From: Paenibacillus sp. H1-7 | GTDB lineage: Bacteria > Bacillota > Bacilli > Paenibacillales > NBRC-103111 | Direction: 5' to 3' | Assembly: GCF_022354825.1 (NCBI RefSeq) | Contig: NZ_CP031168.1 | Coordinates: 993,501-1,057,500, forward strand | DNA: 64,000 bases | Shown: positions 37,670 through 45,850 of the stretch, piece after piece | Numbering within the stretch: position 1 is the first letter of the stretch | How the letters are laid out: the number at the start of each line of letters is the position of its first letter | Notes under the pieces: generated by a model | Told to the model about the DNA's origin: nothing | The model's input: only the letters and a program-made list of their open reading frames with translations | The model's database searches: none | Made by a program: the position numbers and the translations under genes

Positions 37670-38352
37670 TACTGGAGGTCATCGCCACTTGTATAGACGA
37701 TGCTCTAAGAGCTGAAGAGAACGGGGCCGATCGGTTGGAGTTAATTACTGCAATGACCGAAGGCGGTTTGACTCCCGGTATCGGATTGGTCCAACACGTT
37801 GTCCGGTCCGTGCAAATACCGGTTCATGTCATGGTCAGGCCGCACAGCCGGTCTTTTGTCTACGACAGCCATGATCTGGAGACGATGATTGCCGAGATCA
37901 AGGCTATCGCCGCATCGGGAGCGGCCGGCATTGTTGTCGGCGCTTTGACGGCAGATGGCCGGATTGATGAGCAAGCTTTGGAAGCGATGCTTGCTCATGC
38001 GAAGGGGATGCAAGTGACCTTCCATCGGGCGTTCGATGAGCTGGAGGATCAGCTGGCCGGTTTGCAGACGCTCATGCGCTACCCGCAAATTACCCGCGTG
38101 CTGACTTCCGGCGGGTTGAAGCCGGCTCCGCAATCGGTGCCGGCGATACAGAAGCTGGTTGAAGCGTCGCAGGGCAGCTCGCTGCGCATTTTGGCGGGCA
38201 ACGGCCTGACACCGGAAACCGTTGAAGCTTTTATTGAGCAAACCGGGGTGAGCGAAGTGCATTTCGGATCGGCCGTTCGTGTCGGCCGGGCTGGACTGGC
38301 GCCTATCGATCCCGTACAGCTGCGGGCGTTATCCGACAGTCTGCATCAATAA
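37666..38352 (+). CDS. cutC: CutC family TIM-barrel protein
   Basis: A 228-residue protein starting at ATG 37666 (GGGAGG upstream), overlapping the aminopeptidase stop by 4 nt. MILEVIATCIDDALRAEENG, RLELITAMTEGGLTPG, VMVRPHSRSFVY and VTFHRAFDEL identify CutC. The name implies copper homeostasis, but the E. coli copper phenotype has been attributed to the small RNA MicL made from the cutC 3' end, so the protein's own role is open. Here it lies between an aminopeptidase and a sugar kinase, which suggests a metabolic role in carbohydrate or conjugate breakdown. Confidence 0.93.
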   Translation: MILEVIATCIDDALRAEENGADRLELITAMTEGGLTPGIGLVQHVVRSVQIPVHVMVRPHSRSFVYDSHDLETMIAEIKAIAASGAAGIVVGALTADGRIDEQALEAMLAHAKGMQVTFHRAFDELEDQLAGLQTLMRYPQITRVLTSGGLKPAPQSVPAIQKLVEASQGSSLRILAGNGLTPETVEAFIEQTGVSEVHFGSAVRVGRAGLAPIDPVQLRALSDSLHQ

Positions 38353-38477
38353 ATTTTGTTTATAGGCACGCTCGGGCTTTGAAAGGCCAAGAGGATGCTT
38401 TTGCCGAGGTTCTGACACTGGACTTTATAACCTTTGGAACTCGCACTTATAACAGATTTGAAAAAAGGTGAATCATA

Positions 38478-39428
38478 TTGCAAACCACAGATAATTATGT
38501 AGTAGGAATAGATCTCGGCGGGACGAAAATCGCGGCGGCGCTGTTCGATTCGAAGGGCGAGATTCTGAACCGCGAACGCATGGAAACCGCGAATGCGCGC
38601 ACGGCGCAAGAAGTCGTCCAGAGGATGGTTGAGATGATCCGCTCCGTCTCCCAAGGCCGTACGTTGTCGGGAGTAGGTCTTGCCTCGCCGGGCGCGGTCA
38701 ACAGCCGGGACGGCATCGTGCTGCATGGCACCAATCTTCCGGAATGGGACAACGTTCCATTGAAGAAGTGGATGGGAGAGGCACTCGGCGTCGAGGTGCA
38801 GGTAGTTAACGACGCGAATGCGGCAGCTTGGGGCGAATATGTCCGGGGAGCGGGCAAAGGCTCCGAGAATATGGTATACGTCACGTTCAGCACCGGCATC
38901 GGAGCAGGGATCGTACTGGACGGCAAGATGCTGTTGGGCACGTCTTCCTTCGCCGGAGAGCTTGGCCATAATATTATCGATCCTAACGGACCGGAATGCA
39001 GCTGCGGAAGCAGCGGCTGCTGGGAGACGTTCGCTTCAGGTACGGCGATCCGGGACGCGGCGCTGCAGCTAATGCAGACTAGGTCATCCCTCATTACAGA
39101 ATTGGCGGCATCCCAGGATGAAGCGGCTTCGGCCAAGCATGTGTTCGAGGCGTATAAACAGCAGGACCCGGTTGCCGTTGAAGTCGTTGACAGGGCGATT
39201 CATTACATGGCGCTCGGCTTGGCGAATGCGGTCCATACGTTCAACCCTGACCGTATTGTCATCGGCGGCGGCGTGAGCAAAGCGGGCGATCTGCTCTTCC
39301 CTGCACTGAAGGCAAAGACGGAGCAGCTCGTTATGAAGCCTTACCGGGGCACTTACGAAATTGTCCCCGCCGGTTTGCGGGACGATGTAGGTCTTATCGG
39401 CGCGGCAGCTTTATTTCATACATCCTGA
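38478..39428 (+). CDS. ROK-family sugar kinase (glucokinase-like)
   Basis: A 316-residue protein starting at TTG 38478 with AAAGGTG upstream. The ATP-binding loop GIDLGGTKIAAALFD is intact, SPGAVNSRDG and NDANAAAWGEY carry the sugar and catalytic residues, and the zinc motif is ECSCGSSGCWE. It phosphorylates glucose, N-acetyl-hexosamine or a related sugar; the exact sugar is not readable from the sequence. It lies between cutC and a fucosidase gene, pointing to a released glycan sugar. Confidence 0.9.
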   Translation: MQTTDNYVVGIDLGGTKIAAALFDSKGEILNRERMETANARTAQEVVQRMVEMIRSVSQGRTLSGVGLASPGAVNSRDGIVLHGTNLPEWDNVPLKKWMGEALGVEVQVVNDANAAAWGEYVRGAGKGSENMVYVTFSTGIGAGIVLDGKMLLGTSSFAGELGHNIIDPNGPECSCGSSGCWETFASGTAIRDAALQLMQTRSSLITELAASQDEAASAKHVFEAYKQQDPVAVEVVDRAIHYMALGLANAVHTFNPDRIVIGGGVSKAGDLLFPALKAKTEQLVMKPYRGTYEIVPAGLRDDVGLIGAAALFHTS

Positions 39429-39452
39429 TAACTAAGATTTGAGTGTTTATAA

Positions 39453-39466
39453 CGTAAGCGATAACG
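39453..39466 (+). promoter_or_regulatory. Candidate cre or operator before the fucosidase gene
   Basis: CGTAAGCGATAACG matches TGWAANCGNTNWCA at 12 of 14 positions (mismatches at both ends) and lies 26 bp upstream of the chosen start. Confidence 0.45.
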
Positions 39467-39491
39467 GTTATGGAGACGGAGGATGTTCCAG

Positions 39492-40766
39492 ATGAGTACG
39501 AGAGAGCAAAGAACCCGCTGGTTTATGCACGATCGGTTCGGGATGTTCATTCATTGGGGGCTGTACTCGATTCCCGCCAGAGGAGAATGGATTCGGGGCA
39601 ACGAGCGAATGAGCTACGAGCAGTATAAGGTATATTTCGATGAATTCGACGCATCCCGTTACAATCCGAAGAAATGGGCCAAAGCGGCGAAAGCCGCAGG
39701 GCAAAAATATGCCGTGCTGACGACGAAGCACCATGACGGCTTCTGCTTGTTCGACAGCAAGCTGACGGATTTCAAGGCGACGAATACGCCGGCCGGACGG
39801 GATCTGGTCCGCGAGTATGTGGATGCTTTCCGCGAGGAGGGCCTTAGCGTTGGCCTTTATTATTCCATTATCGACTGGCACCACGACGATTACCCGGGCT
39901 ACGGAGACAAGGCTCATCCGGATCGGGACAATATAGCGGCCAAGGATAAGCCTATTGATTTTGACCGGTATTTGACTTATATGCACGGCCAGGTGAAGGA
40001 GCTGCTGACGAACTACGGCAAGATCGACATCATGTGGTTCGATTTCTCTTACGATCAAATGACCGGAGAGAAATGGAAGGCGACCGAGCTTGTGCGGATG
40101 ATCCGGTCTATCCAGCCGGACATTATCATCGACAATCGTCTCGGCGGCAATATCCGCGCGGCGGAGCCGGAGGAATACGCGGGAGACTTCTTCTCGCCGG
40201 AGCAGATCATTCCTCCCGGAGGCATCGTCGATGTCAACGGCAAGCCGGTCCCTTGGGAAGCCTGCATTACGTTGAACGACCATTGGGGCTACCACTCCAC
40301 GGACAAAAACTACAAGTCAGCCAAGCAGGTCATCCGCACGCTGGCCGAATGCGTCAGCAAGAACGGGAATCTGCTGCTGAATGTAGCGCCGGATGCCAAA
40401 GGAGAGATTAACCGCGAAACCCTGGACGTTCTGCACGAGGTTGGGGAATGGCTGAGACTCAACGGTGACAGCATCTATGGCTGCGGAGCGGCGGCTCTGC
40501 CGAAGCCGGAATGGGGCCGTTATACGCAAAACGGCAAAAAGCTGTACGCCCACGTCTACGACCGCGGCATCGGCCCGACTTACTTCGAGGGCTTGAAGGG
40601 CAAGATCGAGAGGGCGAGATTGCTGCGGGACGGAACCGAGCTGAAGGTGGAAACGCCTTGGATGGCGGAGGAATATTCCGACATTGAGGGTGGCGCGTTC
40701 ATTACCCTGGCGGGTGCCGAGCTGCCGGATGAGCGGGATACGGTGATTGAGCTTCATTTGAAGTGA
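39492..40766 (+). CDS. Alpha-L-fucosidase, GH29 family
   Basis: A 424-residue protein starting at ATG 39492, nine bases after GGAGG; ATG 39483 is too close. MHDRFGMFIHWGLYSIPARG, AVLTTKHHDGFCLFDS and IDIMWFDFSYD (which carries the likely Asp nucleophile) are GH29 hallmarks. It removes alpha-linked L-fucose from glycans. There is no signal peptide, so it acts on imported material in the cytoplasm. It ends the gene run that starts with the ROK regulator, and a perfect terminator follows. Confidence 0.92.
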   Translation: MSTREQRTRWFMHDRFGMFIHWGLYSIPARGEWIRGNERMSYEQYKVYFDEFDASRYNPKKWAKAAKAAGQKYAVLTTKHHDGFCLFDSKLTDFKATNTPAGRDLVREYVDAFREEGLSVGLYYSIIDWHHDDYPGYGDKAHPDRDNIAAKDKPIDFDRYLTYMHGQVKELLTNYGKIDIMWFDFSYDQMTGEKWKATELVRMIRSIQPDIIIDNRLGGNIRAAEPEEYAGDFFSPEQIIPPGGIVDVNGKPVPWEACITLNDHWGYHSTDKNYKSAKQVIRTLAECVSKNGNLLLNVAPDAKGEINRETLDVLHEVGEWLRLNGDSIYGCGAAALPKPEWGRYTQNGKKLYAHVYDRGIGPTYFEGLKGKIERARLLRDGTELKVETPWMAEEYSDIEGGAFITLAGAELPDERDTVIELHLK

Positions 40767-40800
40767 GTGCTGCGGCGGCAGCCGATGCGTTAAGAAATGA

Positions 40801-40830
40801 AAGACACGGAGGGATTCTCCGTGTCTTTTT
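40801..40830 (+). terminator. Rho-independent terminator after the fucosidase gene
   Basis: AAGACACGGAG, GGATT loop, CTCCGTGTCTTTTT. A perfect stem followed by a T-run. Confidence 0.92.
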
Positions 40831-41447
40831 AAGTTTTATCAGTCCGGGGTCATCGGATAATATATTTGCAATAAACCAAGCGAGTCTTGTTATCGCAGAG
40901 TCAAACCAGGATTCTATCGTCTACGTGTTAGTTCCAGAATCCTGTGGCTGGTACGCAGGTACCCATCGGACAGGAGATCCGTTATTTGTTGACATGCTGC
41001 TGCTTTTGCAGTGCGATCGGACATGGGATCCGTTATTTGCCTATTTTACTGGCAAAAACCTTGTTTTTTTGCGAAATAGCGGATCTAAAGTCCGATCACC
41101 CTGCGAATAGAGCCATTTTTGCCAAAATAACGGATCCACGGTCCGAATCGCCTCAACGATGCTCTCCAACGCTACGTGCACACTAACGAAATGCATCTGC
41201 TTGCTGAAAACCTCATGCAGCTTAAAAAGGCTGCAGAGGACCCGGCGTGGTACCTTCTTCCGGAAGCCTTCTTCATAAGCCTTTTGAGACGGCAATTCCC
41301 AGAAAACAATGGGGGCATGTCGCTTCTCCTGGAGAAACCTCGCTTAACCTCGCATTAGTATTACAGTGTGAAACGGGATTCTCAACAGTCTGTCTTCCGA
41401 GAGGGTGTTTCTCACTTACCCGGTAAGAGAGCAGAACCCTGCAAATC
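40831..41447. other. Gene-free interval containing an inverted-repeat cluster
   Basis: Several short frames exist here on both strands, but they run through repeat sequence or lack ribosome sites and are probably spurious. Apart from the repeats at 40965-41148 nothing recognisable was seen; 41160-41440 may hold decayed coding sequence of unknown type. Confidence 0.5.
40965..41148. repeat. Cluster of four ATCGGAC-N4-GATCCG-TTATTT units, two in each orientation
   Basis: Units at 40965-40988 and 41016-41039 run forward; units at 41073-41096 and 41123-41148 are reverse complements. The flank GGCAAAAA after unit 2 reappears inverted (TTTTTGCC) before unit 4, so the whole can fold into long hairpins. 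It resembles a REP/MITE-type intergenic element. Confidence 0.7.
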
Positions 41448-41482
41448 AGAAAGGCCCTGACCACAACGGTCAAGGCCTTTCT
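41448..41482. terminator. Terminator downstream of the LRR protein gene (probably bidirectional)
   Basis: AGAAAGGCC (41448-41456) and GGCCTTTCT (41474-41482) with inner TGACC/GGTCA arms form a long, nearly perfect stem 14 nt after the minus-strand stop codon. Confidence 0.75.
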
Positions 41483-41495
41483 CTCTACGGTCACG

Positions 41496-43058
41496 TTACG
41501 AGGCACGAAACGTCATGCTACCAAGTATTTCCTGAAATTGCTTGCTTGACTCTTTATAGGTTACTTCATAGGAAGAGTTGATAATGGTATAAAATTGGGA
41601 ATCCGCCTCAAACACCAGGATGGTGTCAATTCGTTTGTCCCAATCGTTATTATTGACATAAGACAGCTGCAGCGCATCGAATCCAAGAGCCTTCGTCTGC
41701 TTCTCTTCTATAATGCTTTCCTTGTCGATGAGAAGCTCCTGTTTAAGCAGCTCCAAATATTGACGCTGTAAATCCTTGCTAGCAGGATCAACGACAGATT
41801 TGGGATGAGCATAGATGTACAGCTCGGTATAGTTAAAATAGCGTATAGCCAGCTGAGTGGTGTCATCCATTTCCATCATGGACGAGAGATCTCTCCATAA
41901 TCCGTAAGCCGTAAAGCGGATTTTGCCGTCTTTGGTTGCAAATTGTTTTTTGCTGTTAATAATAACGATACGCCGTTCGGCATCCCATTCGACTTGCGCC
42001 TCTACGGCTTCTGAAATAAACCTTACAGGTACAAAGGTAGAGCCGTCTACTAAAACCGGGGCTGCGGGCAGGGTAACTTCTTTGCCGTTAACAACGGCAA
42101 CCGGATTGTCTAATTGCAGCTGGATTTGTATGCCGTCTTTTTTACCTTGGATGGTACGTGTGGCTTCATCCCAGCTGATTTCAATCCCCAGTCGGTCAAA
42201 TACAGGTCTGAATGGAACGAAAGTCGTGCCATTGGCTATAAAAGGCGGAGCGCTGAACGGAACGGTATTGGCGTCGAGACTGACTCTAATATCTTGTTGT
42301 TCCTTTTGCTTATCTTCTTTAACCGTTTGTACTTTAACCCCTTTATTTTTTAGGGCATTAATGACGGATGCTGCATGCTCGTCCAAAGGGTTGTTTTCCA
42401 GATGGAACTCCTTCAATTTCGGCAGCTCCAGTAATACATCAATGTTACGTATTTGATTATTGCCCGCATATAGCGTTTCAAGAGAAGCAACCTTCTGTAA
42501 AGGAGTTAGATCTTCGATCTGATTGTTGCTCAAATCCACCCATCGAAGCGGAAGCCCCTGCAATGCGGAAATCTGTTTAATGTTATTGTTTCCAATCAGT
42601 AGATCCGTAAGGTTAGTTAAACCGGATAATGGCTCGATATGTTCTATCTCATTTCCATCAAGCAGCAGGCGCCGTAAGCTGACGAGGTCGGCTAATGGTT
42701 GAATGTCTGAAATGTCGTTTCCGCTCAGGACAAGAAAGCTAAGCTTATTCAAGCCATGCAGCGGTTCGATTTGTTGAAGCTGGTGCCCCGGAACAATAAG
42801 TGTATTCAGGTTGGCTGCATATTGCATTCCTTCGAGGGACTGCACTTTTTGTGTCGGATCGCTTAGATATAAGGAGTCTAGCTTTTGCAAATCGGCTTCT
42901 TCCAAAGATTTTTGCAATAAGTTCAATTCCGTGCGAACAGCCGCCTCCAGATTCTGATCCGGTATGAGCTTTGATTCCGCTTTACTATTTTCCGGGAAAA
43001 ACAATAGCATTATGAAGGCGAAAAAGATAAGCAATCGATTCCAAGCTGGTTTAGACAC
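41496..43058 (-). CDS. Secreted leucine-rich-repeat protein with copper-amine-oxidase-type stalk domains
   Basis: A 520-residue protein starting at GTG 43058, preceded by AAGGAAG; an ATG 30 nt upstream (43088) lacks a ribosome site. A signal peptide (NRLLIFFAFIMLLFF) is followed from about residue 30 by six or so internalin-like LRRs (LVLSGNDISDIQPLADLVSL, WVDLSNNQIEDLTPLQKV). Next comes a copper amine oxidase N-terminal-like domain with the repeated pattern FVPFRPVFDRLGI and FVPVRFISEAVEAQVEWD. The last 130 residues are unrecognised. It is probably exported and cell-wall associated, perhaps for binding. It is monocistronic. Confidence 0.85.
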   Translation of the reverse strand: MSKPAWNRLLIFFAFIMLLFFPENSKAESKLIPDQNLEAAVRTELNLLQKSLEEADLQKLDSLYLSDPTQKVQSLEGMQYAANLNTLIVPGHQLQQIEPLHGLNKLSFLVLSGNDISDIQPLADLVSLRRLLLDGNEIEHIEPLSGLTNLTDLLIGNNNIKQISALQGLPLRWVDLSNNQIEDLTPLQKVASLETLYAGNNQIRNIDVLLELPKLKEFHLENNPLDEHAASVINALKNKGVKVQTVKEDKQKEQQDIRVSLDANTVPFSAPPFIANGTTFVPFRPVFDRLGIEISWDEATRTIQGKKDGIQIQLQLDNPVAVVNGKEVTLPAAPVLVDGSTFVPVRFISEAVEAQVEWDAERRIVIINSKKQFATKDGKIRFTAYGLWRDLSSMMEMDDTTQLAIRYFNYTELYIYAHPKSVVDPASKDLQRQYLELLKQELLIDKESIIEEKQTKALGFDALQLSYVNNNDWDKRIDTILVFEADSQFYTIINSSYEVTYKESSKQFQEILGSMTFRAS

Positions 43059-43156
43059 TGGGTACACTTCCTTATTATGTAATATCATTCTTCATTATAA
43101 TAGGAAAAGATGTATAGTAAAGAAAAAAAGGAGCCGCCCATGCAGTTCCCTTACTA

Positions 43157-43420
43157 TTAAAAAGGGTTCGGGCTGTACAGATCCGCAACGAACATCAGTG
43201 CGCCTGGATTGAAAGTTCCTCCGACGTAGTTTTGAACCTCGAAGCTGACGACGACTTGTTGGTCCTGTGCGGTATTTCGGAATATTTTCGAATAGTAGCG
43301 GATATTTTGCCACTCGAATGGAGGGGAAGATGCGCCGGAAGTTACTACGAATGAGTTATCCAGTAGGGAGCCGTTCGTGATATCGACTTGTTCCGTTGGA
43401 TAGCGCCTTTGTGTCTTCGT
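43157..43420 (-). pseudogene. Open frame without a start codon: 3' remnant of an unknown gene
   Basis: An 87-codon frame runs from just after an in-frame TGA (43421-43423) to TAA (43157-43159), with no ATG, GTG or TTG near its beginning. Its composition is protein-like (VDITNGSLLDNSFVVTSG, VVVSFEVQNYVGGTFNPG, LYSPNPF), suggesting the beta-rich C-terminus of an exported or coat-like protein. The 5' part appears lost, replaced by the macro-domain gene end. Confidence 0.5.
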
Positions 43421-43428
43421 TCAAGCGT

Positions 43429-44001
43429 CTACTCTTTCATAGGCTGTAGGCTGTACAGCAGCTCGCGGTAAATGGCGTAGTTCTCATCGTCGAAACAGAC
43501 GAAGAGAATCCCATCCAACCTATTATCACCTGCAGATAAGGAACGAATATAAGAAAGTACTGTGTTTATAGCAATTTCGGCTGCAAGAGCTTTGGGGAAA
43601 CGGTAAATGCCCGTGCTTATATTCGGAAAAGCAATGCGGTTCAACTTATATTCAGAAGCAAGAGCTAGAGAACGCAAGTAGCAGCTTTCCAGTTTGGCCG
43701 GCTCATCATGCTGTCCTCCGTTCCACACAGGTCCCACCGTATGGATAACATAGGAGGCAGGCAAGCTTCCAGCCGTAGTAATGACCGCTTCGCCAACCGG
43801 GCAGCCTCCTTGCTTTTGTCTTATTTTGATGCATTCCTCGAGGATTGCTTTGCCTCCCGCTCTATGTATAGCGCCGTCGACCCCGCCTCCGCCAAGCAGG
43901 CTTGTGTTAGCCGCATTGACAATAGCATCCGCTTCGATTTTGGTAATATCGCCTTTTAGAACCGTAACGGACGTTTGGTTTATAGTAATGGTGTCTTTCA
44001 C
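43429..44001 (-). CDS. Macro domain protein (O-acetyl-ADP-ribose deacetylase-like)
   Basis: A 190-residue protein. The GTG start at 44001 overlaps the upstream Nudix stop by 4 nt (GTGA) and has GAGGAGG before it; the frame is open further upstream to 44094 but inside the Nudix gene. [43 protein letters not shown] and [12 protein letters not shown] are the full MacroD-type motif set, including the active Asn and Asp region. It binds ADP-ribose and removes acetyl or ADP-ribosyl groups. Translational coupling to a Nudix hydrolase suggests a two-step ADP-ribose pathway. Confidence 0.93.
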   Translation of the reverse strand: MKDTITINQTSVTVLKGDITKIEADAIVNAANTSLLGGGGVDGAIHRAGGKAILEECIKIRQKQGGCPVGEAVITTAGSLPASYVIHTVGPVWNGGQHDEPAKLESCYLRSLALASEYKLNRIAFPNISTGIYRFPKALAAEIAINTVLSYIRSLSAGDNRLDGILFVCFDDENYAIYRELLYSLQPMKE

Positions 44002-44432
44002 AGCAACCCTCCTCGAACTAGCAGCATATTTGACAACGCTTCTATTTCTTCCGGAAACGCCAATTCTTGAAGGGCTCGATCTACTTTCATCCATTCCACA
44101 GAAATTATTGATTTGTCTTCTTTTGCGATAGGTGTCGTATTGGTTAGCTTAGCAAGAAAGAATTGTGTCGTAATCATAAGGTAAGGTTCTTTACGCTGCC
44201 TTAGTCCTGTTACCGTAACAGGGGTTGCATTAAGTATTTCGACCGAATAGCCGGTCTCTTCCAATACTTCCCGAATCGCCGCTTCTTGAGCGCTTTCATT
44301 GGATTCGATTTTCCCTTTAGGCAAAGCCGGTTTGTCTTTGTTTGCATTCCAGATGACTAGAACCTCGTCACGTGTATGAGGATTGAAAATAATGCACCCG
44401 GACGATACACGTGTATCATATTCCTTTTTCAT
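43998..44432 (-). CDS. Nudix hydrolase
   Basis: A 144-residue protein starting at ATG 44432, eight bases after AAAGGAG; an upstream ATG at 44462 has no ribosome site. The Nudix box is [13 protein letters not shown]...REVLEETGY, complete. PALPKGKIE in place of a longer pyrimidine motif suggests the Ap4A or ADP-ribose-type branch, but substrate choice is uncertain. It is co-translated with a macro-domain gene, so ADP-ribose or O-acetyl-ADP-ribose is an attractive substrate (inference). Confidence 0.9.
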   Translation of the reverse strand: MKKEYDTRVSSGCIIFNPHTRDEVLVIWNANKDKPALPKGKIESNESAQEAAIREVLEETGYSVEILNATPVTVTGLRQRKEPYLMITTQFFLAKLTNTTPIAKEDKSIISVEWMKVDRALQELAFPEEIEALSNMLLVRGGLL

Positions 44433-44644
44433 AAGAAGGCTCCTTTGATTGAAATATCTCACAATGTGTTTACATTACAATATCATTCCAACTCTTTCAA
44501 ATTCATACTGGGATCAAGAGCAAGAACGGCACAATGGATCTAGAAGAGGGAGCTGTGAGAATGCATTTCTTAAAATGAATGTTGAAATATCCGCTTATCT
44601 GCGTCATGATAAAACTAAGTACACTAGTGCGTCAGGAGGTTCCG

Positions 44645-45277
44645 ATGCAGCTTATTGCGATGTTAACGATGCTCGTAGATCATATCGGGCTTGTGTTTTT
44701 CGAGGATCAAATGATGTGGAGAATCATCGGCCGGATTGCCTTTCCGATCTATGCTTACTTTATCGTACTGGGCTACCGGCGTACCAGCAATTTGAAAGGA
44801 TATATGTACCGGCTCTTGGGGATTGCTCTCTTGTCCCAGATTCCTTACATGGTCGCTTTGGATGAAATAGGCGTGAATGCCGTCGGGACGCTGCTCGTTT
44901 GTATCGTTATTTTGTATCTGATCGATCATCATGCGAAGCTCGTCTGGATTCCGGCCGCTATTGCCGCCGTCGCGCTTATGGAATGGATGAATTTCGATTA
45001 CGGCCTGTATGGGCTGCTGCTTGTTCTGATTTATAAGTATACGCAAAGCCATGTTACGGTGCTGAGCCATTTTGCTTTAAATTTGCTTTTTCTGTTTCTG
45101 AAAGGCTGGGTTATCGAGGCATACAGTATTGTTACGACGGTAGGCATTGTGTATGCGCCAGCGGCTTATCGGTTGTTCGAGCGGATGAAGGTGCCGAAAT
45201 GGCTGTGGAGAAGCTTTTATCCTGCGCACTTGACGATTATCGCCATCATTGAATTTATTATCGCATTGAACAAATAA
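44645..45277 (+). CDS. TraX-family integral membrane protein
   Basis: A 210-residue protein starting at ATG 44645 with AGGAGG upstream; the longer frame from 44579 is unnecessary. MLTMLVDHIGLVFF and GRIAFPIYAYFIVLGYRRT are the hallmarks of TraX, a family named for F-pilin N-acetylation but common in chromosomes, where its role is uncertain. Six to eight membrane helices fill the sequence. No conjugation genes are nearby, so a role in acetylation of cell-surface molecules is possible. It is transcribed divergently from the Nudix/macro pair. Confidence 0.88.
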   Translation: MQLIAMLTMLVDHIGLVFFEDQMMWRIIGRIAFPIYAYFIVLGYRRTSNLKGYMYRLLGIALLSQIPYMVALDEIGVNAVGTLLVCIVILYLIDHHAKLVWIPAAIAAVALMEWMNFDYGLYGLLLVLIYKYTQSHVTVLSHFALNLLFLFLKGWVIEAYSIVTTVGIVYAPAAYRLFERMKVPKWLWRSFYPAHLTIIAIIEFIIALNK

Positions 45278-45311
45278 TTGCGGATGAATCCGCAGCGTAA
45301 GATTAGGATGC

Positions 45312-45345
45312 AGATACGGGAGAGGAATCTTCGGTGTCTTTTTTT
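45312..45345 (+). terminator. Probable terminator after the TraX gene
   Basis: AGATAC pairs with GTGTCT (one wobble), followed by T7. The stem is modest. Confidence 0.5.
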
Positions 45346-45447
45346 ATGCAGTGACTGCCCGGATGTTACAATAATGATAATCAAGGGAGGTACCCCACAG
45401 GAGTACCCTTACAGCTTTTTCTATTCTAGAGGTTTCTCTACAAGCTC

Positions 45448-45474
45448 AGCACGGACCACGGTTCCGTGCTTTTT
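45448..45474 (+). terminator. Hairpin with T-run
   Basis: AGCACGGA (45448-45455) and TCCGTGCT (45463-45470) form a perfect 8-bp stem followed by TTTT. It lies between the TraX gene and the Fur-controlled promoter, so it may be a second terminator. Confidence 0.6.
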
Positions 45475-45543
45475 CTATTGCGGGGAGCCGAGAGCTTGCC
45501 CATTGATCGAAGCAAAGGGAAAGCCAATAGATTCATGTTACAA

Positions 45544-45573
45544 TTGACAATGAGAATCATTATCATTTAATAT
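45544..45573 (+). promoter_or_regulatory. Fur-controlled promoter of the siderophore regulator
   Basis: TTGACA (45544-45549), 18-bp spacer, TAATAT (45568-45573). The spacer is filled by GACAATGAGAATCATTATC (45546-45564), matching the 19-bp Fur consensus at 17 positions. Iron-loaded Fur would therefore block transcription. Confidence 0.8.
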
Positions 45574-45629
45574 TAGGGAGAGCTTTAGATGATCTTTGAA
45601 TTTTAACAACATGAAGAGGTGTTTTCCCT

Positions 45630-45836
45630 ATGGGAATTTTATATGAAACGATCACACAGCTCCGGCGAAATGATGAGCAAGCATCAAGAGCGGAGCAAAT
45701 GCATTCAGGGGATGAGACGGCACATCACCGCCACGAACAGGAGAGCACAGCCGCGCGGACCGACGCTGGTACGAAAGGGCAGCCGGCGGATTCCCGTCCG
45801 CAGTGGCTTTCTCATGCGGATGTGCATTTGCGTTGA
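45630..45836 (+). CDS. Small hypothetical protein, 68 residues
   Basis: A short frame directly downstream of the Fur-controlled promoter, with AGAGGTG upstream of ATG 45630. The peptide (MGILYETITQLRRNDEQASR...) is strongly hydrophilic and His/Gln/Glu-rich, with no signal peptide or known motif. It stops 14 nt before the AraC-type gene, so it could be a leader gene of that operon. Coding is not certain. Confidence 0.4.
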   Translation: MGILYETITQLRRNDEQASRAEQMHSGDETAHHRHEQESTAARTDAGTKGQPADSRPQWLSHADVHLR

Positions 45837-45850
45837 ACGGAGGAGAGAGG

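Noticed and set aside
40763..41186. Overlapping short plus-strand frames in the repeat cluster
   Set aside because: They read through the fucosidase terminator and the inverted repeats and have no ribosome sites.
44449..44865. 138-codon frame overlapping the TraX gene start
   Set aside because: Out of frame with TraX, which has AGGAGG and a clear family match; the overlapping frame has neither.
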